Shown: positions 15,059 through 24,374 of the stretch, one piece after another | Layout: each line of letters starts with the position of its first letter | Position numbering within the stretch: position 1 is the stretch's first letter | From: Ferrigenium straubiae | GTDB taxonomy: Bacteria > Pseudomonadota > Gammaproteobacteria > Burkholderiales > Gallionellaceae | NCBI GenBank assembly: GCA_019449655.1 | Contig: JAHQXD010000003.1 | Coordinates: forward strand, 99,611-163,610 | Length of the DNA: 64,000 nt | Direction of reading: 5' to 3' | Notes under the pieces: generated by a model | Told to the model about the DNA's origin: nothing | Seen by the model: only the letters and a program-made list of their open reading frames with translations | Databases searched by the model: none | Translations under genes and position numbers: made by a program

Positions 15059-16047
15059 TCGCATTGCCGCGCACTTCGACCGGAAGAATCGCCCTGGCCA
15101 TAGCGCTGTCGGCATTGGCTCACGCCATCGCGCTGTTCGCGCCGCTGGTCAAGTTGCCGCCCGCCCAGGCGCCGCTGCCGCCGCTCATCGCCAAGCTGGA
15201 GCCGCTGCCCAAGATCGCCGCAAAGCCCGCACCAAGGAAACCCAAGCCCAAACCACGGCCTTCCCCGCCTGCGCCCGCGGAGTCTGCCGACCAGCCGGCC
15301 GAAAGCGTTGCGACGGAAGAACCGCAAATCGATGCCGAGCCGCAGCCGCCGGCGGCCGAGGAACCGGCCAAGGCAGCGGAGGAAACTAGGCCCGCACATC
15401 CGCTCCCCAAACACGCGCAACTCACTTTCACCGCCTATAAGGGCGCGGATTTCGCAGTCGGCGAAATGCGCCACCGCCTGGAAATCGGCGACGGCAAGAG
15501 CTACACCCTGCAGGTCGGCATGAACACCACCGGCCTCGCAAGCCTCTTCAAGAGCTACGAGTCAAACCAGCAGAGCAGCGGCACCCTGACGGCCCAGGGA
15601 CTGCGCCCCGCCAAATACAGCGAGACAAGAAACTCCTCGAAGGGCAAGGAGGCATTCGAAGCCACCTTCCTCTGGGAAGAAAAAGTACTGTCCTTCTCGA
15701 ACGGCAACAGCATGCCGCTGCCCGATCAGGCCCAGGACATCGTCAGCTTCCTCTACCAGCTCTCGCAGCTGCCCTTGGACAAGGGCGCGCTACCGATATA
15801 CATCAGCAACGGCAAGAAGCTGGAACGCTACGAGCTCTCCATCGGCGAAGAGGAGATGATCCAGACCGGCATCGGCCGGCTGCGCGCGCTGCCGCTGCGC
15901 AAGAGCCGCCTGCAGGGCGAGGAAGGGCTGGACGTCTGGCTGGGGCTGGAATACCGCCTCTTGCCGGTGAAAATCCGCATGCTCGACCGCATGGGGCAGA
16001 TTGCCGGCGAGATGGTCGTCTCGGATATCCGCGTGGCGGACGAGTGA
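15055..16047 (+). CDS. DUF3108 protein with TonB-like Pro-rich spacer
   Basis: A 330-aa protein. Residues ~11-30 are an N-terminal membrane helix (IALAIALSALAHAIALFAPL) like that of TonB. Residues ~35-120 are a Pro/Ala/Lys/Glu-rich periplasm-spanning linker. The rest is a DUF3108 domain (TAYKGADFAVGEMRHRLEIGDG to LPVKIRMLDRMGQIAGEM). The layout mimics an energy transducer with the TonB C-terminal domain replaced. The GTG start overlaps the upstream DUF3108 gene. Confidence 0.8.
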   Translation: MIALPRTSTGRIALAIALSALAHAIALFAPLVKLPPAQAPLPPLIAKLEPLPKIAAKPAPRKPKPKPRPSPPAPAESADQPAESVATEEPQIDAEPQPPAAEEPAKAAEETRPAHPLPKHAQLTFTAYKGADFAVGEMRHRLEIGDGKSYTLQVGMNTTGLASLFKSYESNQQSSGTLTAQGLRPAKYSETRNSSKGKEAFEATFLWEEKVLSFSNGNSMPLPDQAQDIVSFLYQLSQLPLDKGALPIYISNGKKLERYELSIGEEEMIQTGIGRLRALPLRKSRLQGEEGLDVWLGLEYRLLPVKIRMLDRMGQIAGEMVVSDIRVADE

Positions 16048-16060
16048 AAAACCGTTCTGG

Positions 16061-16193
16061 GATAACCAGCGACTGAGCTTTGCCACCCTGGTCGATTGGC
16101 TGGCTCGGATATTTCATGAGGCATTCGATGTAGAAGCCCGGCTTGGGGCGATTTGACCGAAAACCTTATCGCGCAAACAAGTTGCGCTCCTAC
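16061..16193. repeat. Composite dispersed repeat
   Basis: The left part (16061-16110, ATAACCAGCGACT..CCTGGTCGA.TGGCT) resembles 58791-58840 on the same strand. The right part (16130-16193) is an inverted-repeat unit, GTAGAAGC..GCTCCTAC. It matches 51919-51982 in the opposite orientation, and homology continues about 50 bases beyond the GTAGGAGC end in both copies. Confidence 0.6.
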
Positions 16194-16296
16194 GTTTCAT
16201 CCGGCATTTATTCCGGCTGCAATACCAATTGGATTTTGCGCAAGATTCGCCCTGCGATACACTGCGAACCATTCCAAGTCTTCTTGAACAACGGAC

Positions 16297-16974
16297 ATGA
16301 CTTCCATCCTTCCGCATATCGCGCTCGATTCCGGCAGACAGCCGCAGCACAGCATCATCTGGCTGCACGGCCTGGGCGCGGACGGCCAGGACTTCGTGCC
16401 CGTCGCCGGCGAACTGGACCTGCCCGTTCCCATCCACTACATCTTTCCGCACGCTCCGCAGCGCCCGGTGACCATCAACGGCGGGTTCGTGATGCGCGCC
16501 TGGTACGACATCGCCCATCCGCGCATCGACGCGCGGCAGGACGAGGAGGGCATCTACGCTTCGCAGGCCGCGGTCGAGGCGCTGATCGCGAAGGAAGTGG
16601 CGCGCGGCATCGCGCCGGGCAACATCTTCCTGGCCGGATTCTCCCAGGGCGGCGCGATCGCGCTGCACACCGCGCTGCGCCAAGAGGTCCCAGTAGGCGG
16701 CGTGCTGGTGCTCTCCAGCTACCTGCCGCTGGCCGAGAGCCTGGCCGGTGAAGCCTCGGCAAACGCCCAGCAGACTCCCATCTTCATGGCGCACGGGCGC
16801 AACGACCCGGTCGTGCCCTATGCGCTCGGAGCCGCATCGAGGGACCAGCTGCAGGAACTGGGCTACTCGGTGGAATGGCACGAATACGGCATGCAGCATT
16901 CGGTGTGCGAAGAGGAACTGCGCGACATCGAGTTCTGGCTGGCCAGAAAGCTCCATCACGGGGTAAACCACTGA
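16297..16974 (+). CDS. Alpha/beta hydrolase, carboxylesterase/phospholipase family
   Basis: A 225-aa soluble esterase. The oxyanion-hole region is IIWLHGLGADGQDF (~22-35), the nucleophile elbow is GFSQGG, the acid is in GRNDPVVPY, and the catalytic His is in YGMQHSVCEEE. This matches the short-chain carboxylesterase/acyl-protein thioesterase family (Pseudomonas esterase II). The natural substrate is unknown. It is preceded by the composite repeat and followed 30 bases later by a SYLF gene. Confidence 0.92.
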   Translation: MTSILPHIALDSGRQPQHSIIWLHGLGADGQDFVPVAGELDLPVPIHYIFPHAPQRPVTINGGFVMRAWYDIAHPRIDARQDEEGIYASQAAVEALIAKEVARGIAPGNIFLAGFSQGGAIALHTALRQEVPVGGVLVLSSYLPLAESLAGEASANAQQTPIFMAHGRNDPVVPYALGAASRDQLQELGYSVEWHEYGMQHSVCEEELRDIEFWLARKLHHGVNH

Positions 16975-17004
16975 CTTCCACAGCTCCACAGACAAGGAGA
17001 GAAC

Positions 17005-17586
17005 ATGCACTTACATGCCAGCCGTTTGAATATTCTCGCTGCAATTTCCGCCGTGATGTTTTTTTTCGGGATCGCCGGGTCGGCCCTCGCGGCCTCCAAG
17101 GAAGAGCAGCGCAACGAAATCCGCAAGATGCGCAGCGAAACGCTGGCGCGGCTCTATAAGGTGCATCCCGCCGCCAAGGCGGACATCCAGAGGGCGGCCG
17201 GCTATGCGGTGTTCAGCAACGTCGGCGTCAACCTGATCTTCCTCTCCGCCGCGGGCGGCTCCGGCGTGGCGCACAACAACCAGAGCGGCAAGGATATCTA
17301 CATGAAGATGATCTCTGGCGGACTGGGGATTGGCCTCGGCGTGAAAGACTTCCGCGGCGTCTTCGTGTTCTCGAACCAGAAGGTTTTCAAGCAGTTCGTC
17401 GAGAGCGGCTGGGAAGCCAGCGCCCAAGCGGATGCCGCCGCCAAGTCCGGTGAAAAGGGAGGTGCCGCGGCGGGTGCGATCACCGTCGCCCCCGGCGTCG
17501 ACCTCTACCAGCTCACCGAAACCGGGCTCGCGCTGCAGGCGACGATACAGGGCACCAAGTACTACAAGAACGACGATTTAAACTAG
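17005..17586 (+). CDS. SYLF/YSC84 domain lipid-binding-type protein (exported)
   Basis: A 193-aa protein with a signal peptide (ILAAISAVMFFFGIAGSALA, residues ~11-30) and a YSC84/SYLF domain. Domain hallmarks are GYAVFSNVGVNLIFLSAAGGSGVA, GGLGIGLGVKDFRGVFVF, and the C-terminal YQLTETGLALQATIQGTKYY. Eukaryotic SYLF domains bind phosphoinositides; the bacterial role is unknown. AAGGAGAGAAC precedes the ATG. It ends 4 bases into the convergent PilZ-like gene. Confidence 0.88.
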   Translation: MHLHASRLNILAAISAVMFFFGIAGSALAASKEEQRNEIRKMRSETLARLYKVHPAAKADIQRAAGYAVFSNVGVNLIFLSAAGGSGVAHNNQSGKDIYMKMISGGLGIGLGVKDFRGVFVFSNQKVFKQFVESGWEASAQADAAAKSGEKGGAAAGAITVAPGVDLYQLTETGLALQATIQGTKYYKNDDLN

Positions 17587-19106
17587 ACGGCCAACTCCTG
17601 CTCGATGACGCGGAAGCTCGCCAGATCGTAATCAAAACCTTTTTCCTGCAACCGGTGAGGGATCAGCAGATAGCTCTTCCCATTCAACCTGGTCTGCAGG
17701 CTGCGGTGCGCGGAGAAGGCGCCCGCTTTCATCAGCAACCGCGCCTCGCCGGATGGCTCGCCCGCTTTTGCCTGCAGCCACAATGCGGGCTGCCCGTCCT
17801 CGAACCCGCCGCCCCCGCCGCTCTGGCTCAGGTTCACGCCGGCAATCTGGTTGGCCAGCATTTCCGCTCCCGCATGCAGCCGGCTCGCCTCGTCGCGCAT
17901 CAGGCGGCGCACCACCGCCACGCCCCAGTGCGGCACCCCTTCGGGTTGCACGCCGAGCAGGCTGCCGATGCGAATACCGTCCGCGCCTTGCACGGGCAGA
18001 ATGGTGCGAAAACCGCTCGCGCTAATGTCCTCGACGTCCCAATACGCCGGCAACTCATTGCTGAAGTTCAACGCGATATCGGTGCGCTCGATCATCCCGT
18101 CGAAGCCGCTCACCACGTTCAGGCCGACCTTGATGCTGCGCCGCGCGCTGCGCCGCGACGGCGGTGCGGTCAGGTAATTCAACAGATACTGCACGGCCTC
18201 GCGTACCGGCTCCGCATCGTATGCGCCGCCCAGGTTGAGGCTATCCGGGACGACACCCTTTTCCAGAGTCTTGACCAGCGACGCAAACTCCGGCTGCATC
18301 TTCGCCATGCCGACGAAGCGCATGGAGGGCTGCACCGCAGCACCCACCTTGAAATGCACCGGCGCCGCCGGACGATCCAGGTCGAAGCTGAACAGGCTGT
18401 TCGCATCCTGCTGCGCGCCGATCTCGATGCGGGCGCAATACTGCCCGACGATGCGCTCGGTGAGGTGCACATACAGCGGCCTCAGGGTGCTGACCCCGCA
18501 GCCATGCCAGCCGAGCAGCCGCCCCACTTCGCCTTTCACCGTAGTCTCACCGCCTCCCGGATAGAGTACCAGCGGCGTTTCCAGGTATTGCTGCTGCTCG
18601 GCATGGCGGTAGAGCTGTGCAAGATTGTTCCAGACCGTCTTATCGACCGGGCCGTAGCGCGTGCAGGTATATTTCAATTGCCCGGCCAGGGCATGCACCG
18701 CGCGCGCCACCAGCAGCGGCAGCTGCGCCTTGAGCGCGGCGGCCCCCTTGTCGCCGCCGCAATAGCGGCCGAACACCGCACAATAGGCCCTGGCGGCATG
18801 GCGATAATAATTGTCCAGCGCCAGCCACAGGCGGTTCTCCTGGAATTTGTTCAACTCCTGCGGCGTGAAATAGTCGCGCACCAGTTTCCGCGCATGCGGC
18901 CGGGCAGCTTCGTCGAGCAGGCACAGGACGACGAACTGGTGATCCAGCCTGAGATCGGCGCCGTCCGCGACCGATTCGATCCACTCACCCAGTTCCGTAA
19001 GCGATTTGTATGCGTCATTCTTCGGCAAGTCGTCCACGAGCGCCTGCGCGGACTTGATGTCCGCCATGGGATGATCGTTTTTTTTGCCGAATATGCCTGA
19101 CAACAT
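17583..19106 (-). CDS. Large unrecognised protein with a C-terminal PilZ-like domain
   Basis: A 507-aa cytosolic protein. The N-terminal ~300 residues are helix-rich and not recognised. From about residue 325 a PilZ-like region can be seen: RRSARRS supplies an RxxxR c-di-GMP-binding motif, and about 45 residues later EDISASGFRT supplies the (D/N)xSxxG motif, followed by a strand-rich barrel. If functional it would be a c-di-GMP effector; two further c-di-GMP-linked loci lie nearby. It is convergent with the SYLF gene and divergent from aat. Confidence 0.7.
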   Translation of the reverse strand: MLSGIFGKKNDHPMADIKSAQALVDDLPKNDAYKSLTELGEWIESVADGADLRLDHQFVVLCLLDEAARPHARKLVRDYFTPQELNKFQENRLWLALDNYYRHAARAYCAVFGRYCGGDKGAAALKAQLPLLVARAVHALAGQLKYTCTRYGPVDKTVWNNLAQLYRHAEQQQYLETPLVLYPGGGETTVKGEVGRLLGWHGCGVSTLRPLYVHLTERIVGQYCARIEIGAQQDANSLFSFDLDRPAAPVHFKVGAAVQPSMRFVGMAKMQPEFASLVKTLEKGVVPDSLNLGGAYDAEPVREAVQYLLNYLTAPPSRRSARRSIKVGLNVVSGFDGMIERTDIALNFSNELPAYWDVEDISASGFRTILPVQGADGIRIGSLLGVQPEGVPHWGVAVVRRLMRDEASRLHAGAEMLANQIAGVNLSQSGGGGGFEDGQPALWLQAKAGEPSGEARLLMKAGAFSAHRSLQTRLNGKSYLLIPHRLQEKGFDYDLASFRVIEQELAV

Positions 19107-19181
19107 TTTTCACCTCGCAAGCCAACAGTCTTAACCCGTGGCAATATAACCGCAAAATACCCGCATTGAATATATGCCAAT

Positions 19182-19889
19182 ATGCCTGAGCCGATGATTC
19201 CGTGGTTGACCGTTGATGCGCCGTTCCCGCCGCTCGAGCGCGCACTGCGCTCGCCCAACGGCCTGCTCGCCGCGGGCGGCGACCTGTCCGCGCCGCGCCT
19301 GCTGGAGGCCTACCGGCACGGCATCTTCCCGTGGTTCAGCCCCGGCGAACCGATCCTGTGGTGGAGCCCCGACCCGCGCATGGTGCTGATTCCGGACGAA
19401 ATCAGGATCTCCCGCTCGTTCGCCAAGGTGCTGCGCAATGCCGCCTACGAGGTGCGCTGCGACACCGCCTTCGAAGAGGTGATGCGCGCTTGCGCCGCGC
19501 CGCGCAGTGGTCAGGGCGGTACATGGATCAGCGAAGACATGATCGCAGCGTATCGCGCGCTGCACGAGTTGGGCTACGCGCACTCGGTGGAGACCTGGAT
19601 GGACGGCAGGCTGACCGGAGGGTTATACGGTATTGCCATCGGGCAGATGTTCTATGGAGAATCCATGTTCAGCCGCGCCAGCAACGCCTCCAAGATCGCG
19701 CTGACCCACCTGGCGCGGCAGCTCGAACGCTGGCAGTTCGGCATGATCGATTGCCAGATGAACACCGCTCACCTCGCCTCGCTCGGCGCGCGCGAGATTC
19801 CGCGCGGCGAATTTATCGCGCGGCTGCGGGAATTGATAAACTGCGAACCTGTCAAACGCTGGCAATTCGATGCCGACCTCTTCACATGA
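19182..19889 (+). CDS. aat: Leucyl/phenylalanyl-tRNA-protein transferase
   Basis: A 235-aa N-end-rule enzyme that adds Leu or Phe to N-terminal Lys/Arg, marking proteins for ClpSAP. Signatures are [77 protein letters not shown] and [14 protein letters not shown]. It is complete. The stop overlaps the ATG of bpt (ATGA). Confidence 0.97.
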   Translation: MPEPMIPWLTVDAPFPPLERALRSPNGLLAAGGDLSAPRLLEAYRHGIFPWFSPGEPILWWSPDPRMVLIPDEIRISRSFAKVLRNAAYEVRCDTAFEEVMRACAAPRSGQGGTWISEDMIAAYRALHELGYAHSVETWMDGRLTGGLYGIAIGQMFYGESMFSRASNASKIALTHLARQLERWQFGMIDCQMNTAHLASLGAREIPRGEFIARLRELINCEPVKRWQFDADLFT

Positions 19890-20644
19890 GTTTATTGAAC
19901 GACATTCCACTATCTGCGCTGCACTTCTACACGACAGCGCCCTATCCGTGCAGCTACCTGCCCGGAATTGAAGCGCGCTCGCAGGTTGCCACGCCCACCT
20001 TCCTGATCAATACGCCGGTCTATTCGGAGCTGGTGCAGCATGGCTTCCGGCGCAGCGGAACCTACACCTACCGCCCGCAATGCGAAGGCTGCAGCGCCTG
20101 CGTGCCGCTGCGCATCCCGGTCAAACAGTTCGCGCCCAACCGCTCGCAGCGGCGCGCCTGGGCGCAACATGCGCACCTCGATGCCAGCCTGCACCGCCTG
20201 CAGGACCGCCCGGAGTATTACGAGCTGTACCAGCGCTACCAGCGCGCGCGCCACCCGGACGGCGGCATGGACAACGACGACCGCGACTCGTACCGGGATT
20301 TCCTGCTGCAAAGCCACGTCGATACGCTGCTGGTGGAGTTCCGCGAGCCCTTCGACAAAACCCGTGACAGGGAGGGCGCGCTGCGCATGGTCAGCGTGAT
20401 CGACCTGCTCAGCGACGGCCTGTCCTCGGTGTACACCTTCTACGAACCTGATCTGCCGCGCGCGCGCTTCGGGGTCTACAACGTGCTGTGGCAGATCGAA
20501 CTGTGCCGCAAGCTCGACCTGGATTTCGTCTATCTCGGCTACTGGATCAAGCACAGCCGCAAGATGTCCTACAAGACCGGCTACCAGCCCGCCGAGGGGC
20601 TGATAGCCGGGACATGGCAAGCGCTCGGCAAGGAGCCGGCTTGA
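19886..20644 (+). CDS. bpt: Aspartate/glutamate leucyltransferase (Bpt)
   Basis: A 252-aa N-end-rule enzyme that transfers Leu to N-terminal Asp or Glu. It shows the Bpt signatures [37 protein letters not shown] (Cys cluster near residues 64-73), [25 protein letters not shown] and [20 protein letters not shown]. It overlaps aat by 4 bases, so both transferases are made from one transcript. Its own stop overlaps the TTG of the following membrane gene. Confidence 0.96.
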   Translation: MSLLNDIPLSALHFYTTAPYPCSYLPGIEARSQVATPTFLINTPVYSELVQHGFRRSGTYTYRPQCEGCSACVPLRIPVKQFAPNRSQRRAWAQHAHLDASLHRLQDRPEYYELYQRYQRARHPDGGMDNDDRDSYRDFLLQSHVDTLLVEFREPFDKTRDREGALRMVSVIDLLSDGLSSVYTFYEPDLPRARFGVYNVLWQIELCRKLDLDFVYLGYWIKHSRKMSYKTGYQPAEGLIAGTWQALGKEPA

Positions 20645-21522
20645 AGACGCGCCTGGGCGTTTTCATCGCCGCCCTGTTGCTGTTGCCGCTCGCCGGCCTC
20701 CTGTTGAGCGGACATGAATGGTATGAGCTCCCTGTTGGCGAGCGACTCGCCGAAGGCAGCATTGCAGCCATCCCCGTAACAGCCCTCCTGCTGCTGGGCT
20801 ACGCGCTGCTCGTCAATTTCTTCGTCAAAATACGCACCGGCAACAGCCCGTTCGGCATGCAGCACAATTACTATCTGGCCATGGCCGCGGCGGGCGCCGT
20901 GCTGGGCTGGCTGATCGTTTACCTCAACCTGTTTGTCGCAAGCTGGCTGAGCGGGCCGGATCATTCGCTCCTGCAGATCATGCTCTGCACCGCCCTTTTT
21001 GCGCTGCTGGCACCCGCCGTCCTCATCACGCGCGCCCTGCTCGGCTCGTTCACCGGCCTGCTCAAGCGCCTCGCGCGCGGCCCCGCCCTGCCCGCGCCCG
21101 CCCCCGAAACGCTGGCCTTCACCCTGTTGCCGCTTGCGATGCTGGGACTGCTGGGCGGCGCGGCATGGCCCGCGCAACTCTCCTGGCTGCTGTGGGCAGC
21201 GCCGCTGTTGCTGCTGGTTGCACTGCAATTGCTGTGGCACGAGAGCACGATCTTCTCCAGCCTGACATCCGGCGACTGGGGGCGCGTAGCCTGCGCCGTG
21301 CTCGCCGGCCTGATCGTCGGCAACCTCGCCGCGATGAGCCATCGGGTGGCGGGCGGCGATCTCGCGGTCAGCCCACTGTTCGCGCAGGCCGGCTATGCCC
21401 TGTTCGGCCTGCTGTGCCTGCAGCTCGGCGACATCATCGCGGAGAACTGGCGCGGCAAGAAGCGCAGCGACCTGTTCAAGAAGAAAAAATTTTCCATCCC
21501 CATCGTCGTGAAGAAGAACTGA
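20641..21522 (+). CDS. Unrecognised polytopic membrane protein
   Basis: A 293-aa inner-membrane protein with about eight hydrophobic segments (for example GVFIAALLLLPLAGLLLSG, AIPVTALLLLGYALLVNFF, LLPLAMLGLLGGAAWP, LLWAAPLLLLVALQLLW). It ends in a very basic tail (KKRSDLFKKKKF) that should be cytosolic. I do not recognise a family. The TTG start overlaps the bpt stop (TTGA), and pyrD begins 3 bases after its end, so it sits in an aat-bpt-X-pyrD operon. Confidence 0.75.
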   Translation: MKTRLGVFIAALLLLPLAGLLLSGHEWYELPVGERLAEGSIAAIPVTALLLLGYALLVNFFVKIRTGNSPFGMQHNYYLAMAAAGAVLGWLIVYLNLFVASWLSGPDHSLLQIMLCTALFALLAPAVLITRALLGSFTGLLKRLARGPALPAPAPETLAFTLLPLAMLGLLGGAAWPAQLSWLLWAAPLLLLVALQLLWHESTIFSSLTSGDWGRVACAVLAGLIVGNLAAMSHRVAGGDLAVSPLFAQAGYALFGLLCLQLGDIIAENWRGKKRSDLFKKKKFSIPIVVKKN

Positions 21523-21525
21523 CCC

Positions 21526-22542
21526 ATGTACCCACTGCTGCGCCCCCTGCTGTTCCGGCTTGACCCGGAGACCGCCCATAACCTGACACTAAGCGGACTC
21601 AGAACCGCGCATGCTCTCGGCCTGAGCGGCCTCATCGCGAAGCGCCCCCCCGACGATCCGCGCACCGTGATGGGGCTGACCTTCCCCAACCCCGTCGGCC
21701 TCGCCGCCGGGCTCGACAAGAACGGCGAGTGCATAGCCGGGCTCGCGGCGCTCGGCTTCGGCTTCATCGAGATCGGCACCGTGACCCCGCTGCCGCAGCC
21801 CGGCAACCCCCGGCCGCGCCTGTTCCGCCTGCCCGGAGCGCAGGGCATCATAAACCGCATGGGCTTCAACAACGAAGGCGTGGATGCGCTGATCGAGAAT
21901 GTGCAGTGCGCAAAATGCAAGGGTATCCTCGGTATCAACATCGGCAAGAACGCTGCCACGCCGATCGAGAAGGCGGCAGACGACTACCTGATCTGTCTGC
22001 GCAAGGTGTACGCGCACGCGAGCTACGTCACCGTCAACATCTCCTCGCCCAACACGAAGAACCTGCGCCAGTTGCAGGGCGGCGACGAACTCGACGCGCT
22101 GCTCGCGCAACTAAGGGCGGAACAACTGAAGCTCGCCGAAACACACGGCAAATACACGCCGCTCGCGGTGAAGATTGCCCCCGACCTCGACGCGGAACAG
22201 GTTAAACAGATCGCCGCGCTGCTCGTCAAACACCGCATCGACGGCGTGATCGCGACCAACACCACGCTGTCGCGCGAGGGCGTGGAAAACCTGCCGCACT
22301 GCAACGAGACCGGCGGACTCTCCGGCGCCCCGGTGCGCGAAAAATCCACCGCCGTGATCCGCCAGCTTGCCGCCGAACTGCAAGGCGCGCTGCCCATCAT
22401 CGGCGCGGGCGGCATCCTGAGCGGCGCGAACGCCGCGGAGAAGATCGAGGCGGGAGCCTCATTGGTACAGCTCTACAGCGGCCTGATCTATCGCGGTCCG
22501 GCGCTGGTCGGCGAATGCTGCGCCGCCCTCCGCGCCCTGTAA
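21526..22542 (+). CDS. pyrD: Dihydroorotate dehydrogenase (quinone), class 2
   Basis: A 338-aa membrane-associated FMN enzyme of pyrimidine synthesis that passes electrons to quinone. It has the N-terminal amphipathic region ([19 protein letters not shown]), [13 protein letters not shown] (FMN), FNNEGVD, and the catalytic Ser in [43 protein letters not shown] completes the phosphate-binding end. Confidence 0.97.
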   Translation: MYPLLRPLLFRLDPETAHNLTLSGLRTAHALGLSGLIAKRPPDDPRTVMGLTFPNPVGLAAGLDKNGECIAGLAALGFGFIEIGTVTPLPQPGNPRPRLFRLPGAQGIINRMGFNNEGVDALIENVQCAKCKGILGINIGKNAATPIEKAADDYLICLRKVYAHASYVTVNISSPNTKNLRQLQGGDELDALLAQLRAEQLKLAETHGKYTPLAVKIAPDLDAEQVKQIAALLVKHRIDGVIATNTTLSREGVENLPHCNETGGLSGAPVREKSTAVIRQLAAELQGALPIIGAGGILSGANAAEKIEAGASLVQLYSGLIYRGPALVGECCAALRAL

Positions 22543-22629
22543 TTCGAGGCTGAGCCGGAAGCACCTGTCTCCGGCATTCATCCTCGACAAATTTGATACA
22601 CTTTTTTTGCATGATCTGCTAGAGTGGCA

Positions 22630-22730
22630 GCACAAGGTTGTAAAGGGCAAACCCGACCGAAAGGCGGGGACGCAAAACCACCGGTCTGACTGGCTATGCC
22701 ATATGACAGCGGGGTCGCCAAACCGATGAA
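22630..22730 (+). ncRNA. Cyclic di-GMP-I (GEMM) riboswitch upstream of the receiver/PilZ gene
   Basis: AAGGGCAAACCCGACCGAAA at 22643-22662 is followed by GGCGGGGACGCAAAACCACC and, after a second stem (GACTGGCTATGCC), by ACAGCGGGGTCGCC. This is the same order of conserved blocks as the 9900-9997 element: a GAAA tetraloop, GACGCAAA joining segment and AGCGGGGU 3' block. The gene it precedes encodes a PilZ protein, so c-di-GMP may regulate synthesis of its own effector. Confidence 0.9.
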
Positions 22731-22861
22731 GTTTTCCTTCTTTGCGTTTAGCACGCGTCCTTCCTCATCTGCCCCACAGCCTTTTCATAAACCGATTGAT
22801 CCGGCATTGCCGCGCGCAGCCTGTTTCGTACCGGATCGGACACGATGAAAGGAGCAATACC

Positions 22862-23662
22862 ATGTTACTTTCCAATGCGCTAATCGTTGATACTTCGCAA
22901 GCCACGCGGGATTACGTCCGGAAGATTCTTCATCGGGATTTGGGATGCAAGGAAATCCACGAAGCCAAGGATGCAGACGATGCAGTTCGAGTACTGAAGT
23001 CCGGGCGCGTCATCAACTGGATTTTCAGCTCATTGGAAATGCCCGGTCTGTCCCCGCGCGATCTTCTTGGAATCATCCGCAACAGCCCGCATAGCATGCG
23101 CACCCGCTTCGTGCTGATGTCATCCAGCGTCGAGCCCGTTGCCCGGGAAATCGCCCTCCGGGAGGGCGCCGCCGATTACCTGTGCAAGCCCTTTGCCCCC
23201 GACCAGTTGGTTGGCATGGTGCACCGCCTCAAAGGCCTGATGGAACGGCGTCGCGCCGAGAGGCTCAAGACCGCCCTGCCTTGTGAAATCAACATCGGCT
23301 TCGATTCATTTCACGACTACGGGGCGGAACTGGCCGATATCTCGATGACCGGCTGCCGGGTGAAGACTTCGCAAGTCAAACCTGGCAGCGGGTATGTCGA
23401 TGACTTTGCCACCGTTACCCTGCCGCTGGAAAATGACTCTCCATTCCATTTCCAGGCAAGAATAAAGCGGGTGGAATTCAGCAAATCCTGCACCGACCCA
23501 TTGCGCAATACCGAGGTGGCGGTTGAGTTCGTTAATGTCCCTCCACCACTCAAGGAAAAACTCGAATCGTTTATCGCTTCCTGCAGGGAAAAATTCTGCG
23601 CCCAAATGGCAAAAGTAGCCGACCACGCATCAGCGCCGCCACTACCCTCAGGCAGCCACTGA
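22862..23662 (+). CDS. Degenerate response-regulator receiver fused to PilZ domain
   Basis: A 266-aa protein. Residues ~1-125 are a CheY-like receiver (ALIVDTSQATRDYVRKIL), but the phospho-acceptor Asp is replaced: the strand reads IFSSLEMPG where D-x-x-M-P-G is expected. The dimer-face Lys is kept (YLCKPF). Residues ~128-245 are a PilZ domain with RRRAER (RxxxR) and DISMTG (DxSxxG), so it should bind c-di-GMP. ATG 22862 has AAAGGAG 8 bases upstream. It follows a GEMM riboswitch and ends at a strong terminator. Confidence 0.88.
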   Translation: MLLSNALIVDTSQATRDYVRKILHRDLGCKEIHEAKDADDAVRVLKSGRVINWIFSSLEMPGLSPRDLLGIIRNSPHSMRTRFVLMSSSVEPVAREIALREGAADYLCKPFAPDQLVGMVHRLKGLMERRRAERLKTALPCEINIGFDSFHDYGAELADISMTGCRVKTSQVKPGSGYVDDFATVTLPLENDSPFHFQARIKRVEFSKSCTDPLRNTEVAVEFVNVPPPLKEKLESFIASCREKFCAQMAKVADHASAPPLPSGSH

Positions 23663-23681
23663 AAATCCCCCCTCTCATCGG

Positions 23682-23711
23682 CGCCCCGCTTCTTGCGGGG
23701 CGTTGTTTTTT
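23682..23711 (+). terminator. Intrinsic terminator
   Basis: An 8-bp GC stem CGCCCCGC-TTCTT-GCGGGGCG is followed by TTGTTTTTT. It lies 20 bases after the receiver/PilZ gene. Confidence 0.9.
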
Positions 23712-23788
23712 GGAAACCTCTGAACGCGAACGATTGAAGCGGCATTTGAATCGGGAGATAATCCGCCCCTGATTCCACAGGTGCGAAT

Positions 23789-24364
23789 ATGACCGAATAT
23801 CTGCTCATCCTGGTTGGCGCGGTGTTCGTGAACAACATCGTGATGGTCAAGATTCTCGGCCTCTGCCCCTTCATGGGGGTATCCCGGAAGCTGGAGACTT
23901 CGCTCGGCATGGGTCTGGCCACCACCTTCGTGCTGACCGTGGCCTCGGGCGCCAGCTACCTCATCAACGAATACCTGCTCGGGCCGGAGCTCTCCTACCT
24001 GACCACGCTGTCGTTTATCGTGGTGATCGCGGGCATCGTGCAGTTCACCGAGATGGTGATCCAGAAGACCAGCCCGATGCTGCACCAGGTGCTCGGCATC
24101 TACCTGCCGCTCATCACCACCAACTGCGCGGTGCTGGGCATCCCGCTGCTCAACGTGCAGGCGAACCACAACTTCATGGAATCCGTCTTCTTCGGCATGG
24201 GCGGCGCGCTGGGCTTCACGCTGGTGATGGTGCTGTTCGCCGGGATGCGCGAGCGCATGGAAGGTGCGGACGTGCCGGGCATCTTCAAGGGCTCGGCAAT
24301 CGCGATGGTCACGGCGGGGCTGATGAGCCTGTCGTTCATGGGGTTTTCGGGGTTCATCAAATAA
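23789..24364 (+). CDS. rsxA: Electron transport complex subunit RsxA
   Basis: A 191-aa membrane subunit of the Rsx/Rnf ion-pumping ferredoxin-NAD oxidoreductase, with six transmembrane helices. Signatures are [20 protein letters not shown] (~12-31), INEYLLGP and [22 protein letters not shown]. RsxA and RsxE are paralogous and share a membrane Fe-S cluster through conserved Cys in GLCPF and TTNCAVLG. It is the first gene of rsxABCDGE-nth and starts about 75 bases after the preceding terminator. Confidence 0.96.
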   Translation: MTEYLLILVGAVFVNNIVMVKILGLCPFMGVSRKLETSLGMGLATTFVLTVASGASYLINEYLLGPELSYLTTLSFIVVIAGIVQFTEMVIQKTSPMLHQVLGIYLPLITTNCAVLGIPLLNVQANHNFMESVFFGMGGALGFTLVMVLFAGMRERMEGADVPGIFKGSAIAMVTAGLMSLSFMGFSGFIK

Positions 24365-24374
24365 TGGGGGCCAA

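Noticed and set aside
17655-19100. 481-codon frame opposite the PilZ-like gene
   Set aside because: It is an antisense shadow; the PilZ motifs are on the minus strand.
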